Below, one piece after another: positions 59,911 through 64,000 of a stretch of 64,000 bases of DNA. This stretch comes from Lantana camara. Lineage: Eukaryota > Streptophyta > Magnoliopsida > Lamiales > Verbenaceae. The first letter of the stretch is position 1; every line of letters begins with the position of its first letter. The stretch is from the NCBI GenBank assembly GCA_037501455.1, contig CM074862.1:85955501-86019500 (forward strand). Reading direction: 5' to 3'. The translations under genes and the position numbers were made by a program. Below the pieces are notes generated by a model. The model saw only the letters and a program-made list of their open reading frames with translations. It searched no databases and was not told where the DNA came from.

Positions 59911-60442
59911 ATCCCCCACTTGTTTGGAAAACTACTCTTTTGCCAGACAAGTCCCTGAAGATTTTGTCAAAGATCACATGCCTAGAGGAAGGTGTGACGA
60001 ACATTGAACCTTCCCTTAGTGTAAATAACTCAAAACTGCATCGAAGTTGACGGTGTCCGTAGATTGAACCTCAACTCCTTCGTGATGTAATCGGAGTTAT
60101 TACACACACGTTTTCTTTCTCATACAGCAAGCACTCCACTGCTTTGCGCTTATAAAGCCATACGCCATATCCCATTCCATGAACCTTTAAGAGAGTAAAC
60201 CACAACTCTCTATAAGAAGCGGCTTCACTTCTTGTTCATATAGGCAAAATGTTTCTCGAGCACTAGTTGCATTAGTGCAGCATTTTGTTAAGAGCATAAC
60301 TCAACCTTGTCACTTTGCAACTCACTGAGCTATCTTTTACTACATATGAGACCACTTGATAGCTCTAACCAACTCGTGACTTGTTTTTCCCTTTGAACCT
60401 ATAACCAGGGGTAACCTAGGTTATAGGTAGGGTTACCATCAC
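59911..60442 (-). other. Purine tract and 3' untranslated part of the copia element
   Basis: Minus strand AAGTGGGGGAT (59911-59921) abuts the LTR. The rest up to the pol stop is non-coding with no clear feature. Confidence 0.7.
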
Positions 60443-63034
60443 TTATGGTTCGGGTGGTTTAAGTCCCATATCTCTAGTAGTTGTAGCTACTAAGTCTCTC
60501 GTCAGAGGCTTAGTAAATGGATCAGCCAAATTCTTATTTGACCTCACATAGACAATTGTTATGATACCATCTTGTATCAATTGTCTCACAAATGCATGTC
60601 TATGACCAATATGTCTAGACTTACCATTATAGGTACCACTATACGCTTTTGTAAGCGTAGCTTCGTTGTCACAATACAACGAAATTGGAGACATTGGACT
60701 CGGCCATAGATCTATGTCTAACAATATATTTCTAATCCAATCAGCCTCTTGTCCAGCTTGAGCCAAAGCTATGAACTCAGATTCCATGGTAGAGTGAGAG
60801 ATTATTGTTTGTTTCTTGCTTGCCCAAGAAACAGCCCCACCGGCAAGAGTGAAAACCCACCCACTTGTGGATTTATTATCTCCCACGCTAGTTATCCAAC
60901 TCGCGTCTGAGTACCCTTCCAACACACTAGGGAATTTGTTATAGAACAAACCAAAGCTAATAGTTCTCTTAAGGTACCCAAGTACCCTACTAATAGATTT
61001 TCAATGATCAGCATTGGGACTGCTCGTGTATCTGCTAAGTTTTGAAACTGCAAAGGAAATATCTGGTCTAGTGCAATGCATTGCGTACATAAGGCTGCCA
61101 ATAGCACTTGCATACTCAAGCTGTGCAATAGCTCTAGCAGTATTTTCTTTAAGTTTCAGTCCGTTGTCAAACGGAGTATTCACCTCCTTGATCTCGAGGT
61201 GATTAAACTTAGTCAGAACTTTCTCAATATAGTGAGATTGGTTTAGTGAAAAAACCCCACTATGTTTTTTAACTTTAATGCCTAAAATAGTATCTACTTC
61301 ACCTAAGTCTTTCATCTTAAAGACCGAGGATAGATACTTTTTAGTCTCGTTTACTCCAATCATATTCGTCCCGATGATCAACATATCATCGACATATAGA
61401 CAGACTATCACCATATAGTCAGCCGTACTTTTGGAATAAATGCACCTGTCAGCACTGTTATACTTGAATCCGAATTTCAAGATAGCAGTGTCAAACTTCT
61501 CGTGCCACTGTTTTGGTGCTTGTTTTAGACCATACAGAGATTTGACTAACTTACACACTTTGTTTTCTGTTCCCGGTGCTACAAAACCCTCAGGTTGTTC
61601 CATATAGATTTCTTCTTTTAAATTTCCATTTAAAAATGCTGTCTTTACGTCCATTTGATGAACAAACAGATCATAAAGAGAGGCTAAGGCAAGAAGAATT
61701 CTAATGGAAGCAACTCGAGCCACCGGTGCATAAGTGTCAAAGTAGTCAATCCCTTCTACTTGTCTAAACCCTTTGGCAACTAATCTAGCTTTAAAAACTG
61801 ATATAGTGCCATCAGTGTTTCGTTTTCTTCTAAATACCCACTTGCACCGAATGGGTTTAGAACCACGAGGTAAGTCTGCTAATACCCAAGTATTGTTACC
61901 CAAGATCGAATCTATTTCATCGTTTACAGCTTCCTTCCAAAAGGAAGCATCTCGAGAAGCCATAGCTTCTGAAAATGTTTTAGGATCCGTCTCAAGTAAA
62001 AATACAAACGATATTTCACTTACCACTTTATTATCTTGGTCCCCCTCCACCAAGAATAATAAAGCATCAGAAGAGATAAAGTCTTTATCCAAACTTTTCT
62101 CTTTTCTTGCTCTAGTACTCCTTCTAGGCTCAATTTGTTGTTTAGGAACGTCGTTTTCCATAACCGGCCTTATAGGACCTCTAGGCTCAATTTGGAGTGG
62201 CACAGATTCATTTCCAACATCTTTTGAAAACGTACTTTCGAAGAATTCCACGTCACTGGATTCAGTTATCACGTTAGACTCCAAATCAAGTCTATAGGCC
62301 TTGCTATTAAGAGCATATCCAACGAATACACTTTTAAAAGCTCTGGCCCCTAACTTAGTCCGTTTAGGATCAGGAACCCGAAAGTAAGCCACACACCCCC
62401 ACACTTTGAAATAACTTATGTTGGGTTTTCTGCCTTTCCATATTTCATAGGGACTAGACTTCACAACAGTACTAGGCATCCTATTTAGAATATGGCACGC
62501 AGACAGAAGTGCTTCACCCCACAAGTTGTGAGGTAAATTTGCATGATTTAACATGCAGTTTATCATATCCAGAAAGGTACGATTTTTCCTTTCAGCTACA
62601 CCGTTCTGCTGGGGTGTATAACCGATAGTTGTTTGATGTATGATACCACTTTCTTCGCAAAGTGTATCAAAAGCATTCAAACAATATTCCAAGCCTCGAT
62701 CAGAACGTAGAACCTTAATCTTCTTCTCAAGTTGGGTTTCTACTTCTGATTTGTATTTCACAAAAGAACTAAGAGCTTCATCTTTAGTTCTTAACAAATA
62801 CAAATAGCAAAAACGACTAGCATCATCAATAAAAGTAATAAAATACCTTTTACCACCTCTAGTTAAAATTCCATTTAACTCACAAATATCAGTATGAATT
62901 AAACCTAATATTTGTGATTCTCTTTTAACACTTGGAAAAGGTTTTCTTACGATTTTTGACTTTGCACATATTTCACATTTATCAAGTTCGTTTTTACCAA
63001 TATCAATTAATCCCATTGCATGCATATTTTTCAA
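60443..63034 (-). pseudogene. Copia pol (integrase, reverse transcriptase, RNase H), nearly intact
   Basis: Continuous minus-strand frame with one internal stop (TGA at about 61001, at a position where copia proteins have Trp after N-P-N-A-D-H). Domains in order: pre-integrase tail with C-x2-C (C-E-I-C-A-K-S-K), integrase core with H-T-D-I, R-S-D-R-G-L-E-Y and Q-N-G-V-A-E-R, reverse transcriptase with M-D-V-K-T-A-F-L-N-G and C-L-Y-V-D-D, RNase H with Y-S-D-A-S-W, M-E-S-E-F and C-D-N-E-A-T, ending L-A-D-P-F-T-K-P-L. All integrase and reverse transcriptase catalytic acids are present. It replicates element cDNA and inserts it. Long complementary-strand frames (e.g. 61773-62297) are shadows. Confidence 0.93.
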
Positions 63035-63067
63035 GTTCTTTGCACTAAGATGTCCTAATCGACTATG

Positions 63068-63988
63068 TTATAAAGAAATTGAAGAAATCATGTAAGCAGA
63101 AACGAAATTCATATTATTGATAAACATCTTATACATCCCATTACAAGCATAGCCTTTTCCAACAAATTCACCATTTTTCATGATGATGACTTTGCCAGAT
63201 TCAACAGAAATCTTAAAACCTTTCTTATCTAACAAATCAACAGAAATTAAACTTTTCCTAACATCTGGTACAAACAAGACATTAATCAAAGTTAATTTCT
63301 TTCCGGAGGTGAAGTTGAGCTCGACAGATCCTTTGCCTCCAACACTGGCTTTGGAGTTGTTTCCCATCTGAACCTCTTGCCCAACAGTTTCTTCAAAGGT
63401 CTTGAAAAGCCTTCGATCGTTGCAAATGTGAACGGTAGCTCCAGAATCTAACCACCAGCCAGAAAGTTCACTTGCCATGTTGATTTCAGAAATCATAGCC
63501 ACATCGAGGCTAAGATCAGTCACCATGGCAACTAGGTTCTCCTCAACCATATTTGCAACTCCGGATCCACTCTTCCGTTGTGGGCATTCTCTCGCATAAT
63601 GTCCTGTTTCTCCACAAACATGACACTTGCCTTTTCTTTTGTTAGCAGCATTAGAAGGTTTAGGCTTCTGTATGGTTTTCTTAAATAGTCCAGAATTCTT
63701 TTTAACACCAAAATGTTTCTTTTTAGAAGAATTTCCAGATTCAACAAAGTTCACACTCGATTGTCCTTGAACCAAATTCTTTCCATCGCGTTTTCGAGCC
63801 TCCTCTTCAATACGCAGATGTTTTTGAATTTGTTCCAAGGACAAATCCTCAGATTTATGCATCAAACGCTTTGCATAATCTTTCCAGGCTGGAGGAAGTT
63901 TTGCAATGATTGCACCAACCTGGAATGTCTCTGGAAGGACAATTTTAACCATTCTGAGTTTGTTAACGATTACCTGGAGCTCATGCAC
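63068..63988 (-). pseudogene. Copia gag and protease, 5' end outside the window
   Basis: Same frame as the pol downstream, separated by a TAA at 63068-63070 in the conserved L-x-H-S-R-L-G-H motif, where x is normally Trp. Gag part: capsid end (A-K-L-P-P-A-W-K-D-Y), basic linker, zinc knuckle CHVCGETGHYAREC (CX2CX4HX4C). Protease follows with W-W-L-D-S-G-A-T-V-H-I. The frame appears to continue beyond 63988, so the listed Met is probably not the true start. Confidence 0.9.
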
Positions 63989-64000
63989 TTGCTCCAGAAT

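Noticed and set aside
61773..62297. 174-codon plus-strand ORF
   Set aside because: Antisense shadow of the copia reverse transcriptase/integrase frame.

Overview
This window is a repeat-dense stretch of a flowering-plant nuclear genome, probably a eudicot. The evidence is spliceosomal introns with GTAAGT donors, Ty1/copia and Ty3/gypsy elements primed by initiator tRNA-Met, a CACTA element with CACTACAAGAAA ends, tRNA-derived SINEs, MITEs and AT-rich spacers. I see no bacterial-type genes, rRNA, CRISPR or functional tRNA gene. Almost everything is mobile DNA. Element limits were set by reading TG...CA ends, primer binding sites (PBS), polypurine tracts (PPT) and target-site duplications (TSD).

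Layout. (1) 1-3435: decayed copia pol remnant and a 2.2-kb LTR on +. (2) 3436-29202: one minus-strand DUF1985/Ulp1-type cysteine-protease gene, split by a copia LTR at 3435, a solo gypsy LTR at 5177-8583 (TSD ATCAA) and a 20-kb tandem retrotransposon at 8729-28796 (TSD GACCC). Removing the insertions and one TSD copy each time rejoins its reading frame. The 20-kb element has three ~3-kb LTRs and two ~3.5-kb internal regions without gag or pol, so it is a LARD-type (large retrotransposon derivative) non-autonomous element. Its second internal region carries another solo LTR (18993-22946, TSD ATGAC). (3) 29.2-33.4 kb: AT-rich spacer, a tandem duplication and an eroded gypsy-type LTR. (4) 33447-36353: internally deleted minus-strand copy of the same copia family as (1), TSD TTTTC. 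(5) 36.4-38.1 kb: AT-rich DNA, a probable Helitron 3' end and a long ATT microsatellite.

(6) 38134-43245: complete but frameshifted copia element with 172-bp LTRs, TSD TTTTG. (7) 43351-47911: second copia-type element, TSD GAATC, mostly non-coding, itself hosting a foldback MITE and a CACTA element (TSD TCA) that contains a tRNA-like segment. (8) 47.9-52.3 kb: a possible CLU-like exon, a 524-bp MITE and two SINEs with perfect 14- and 17-bp TSDs. (9) 52265-58350: chromodomain gypsy LTR (TSD TTAAC) interrupted by an inverted, rearranged pol/LTR fragment. (10) 59084-63988: 3' part of a nearly intact minus-strand copia element running off the window end.

How parts relate. The pol-bearing gypsy at 52-58 kb shares LTR ends and internal LTR blocks with the pol-less LARD, so a relative of it could have supplied the LARD's proteins. 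All gypsy LTRs here carry, 1.6-2.1 kb before their 3' end, a cluster of short GC-rich palindromes whose sequence changes between families while the hairpin form persists. That is the most unusual recurrent signal I found.
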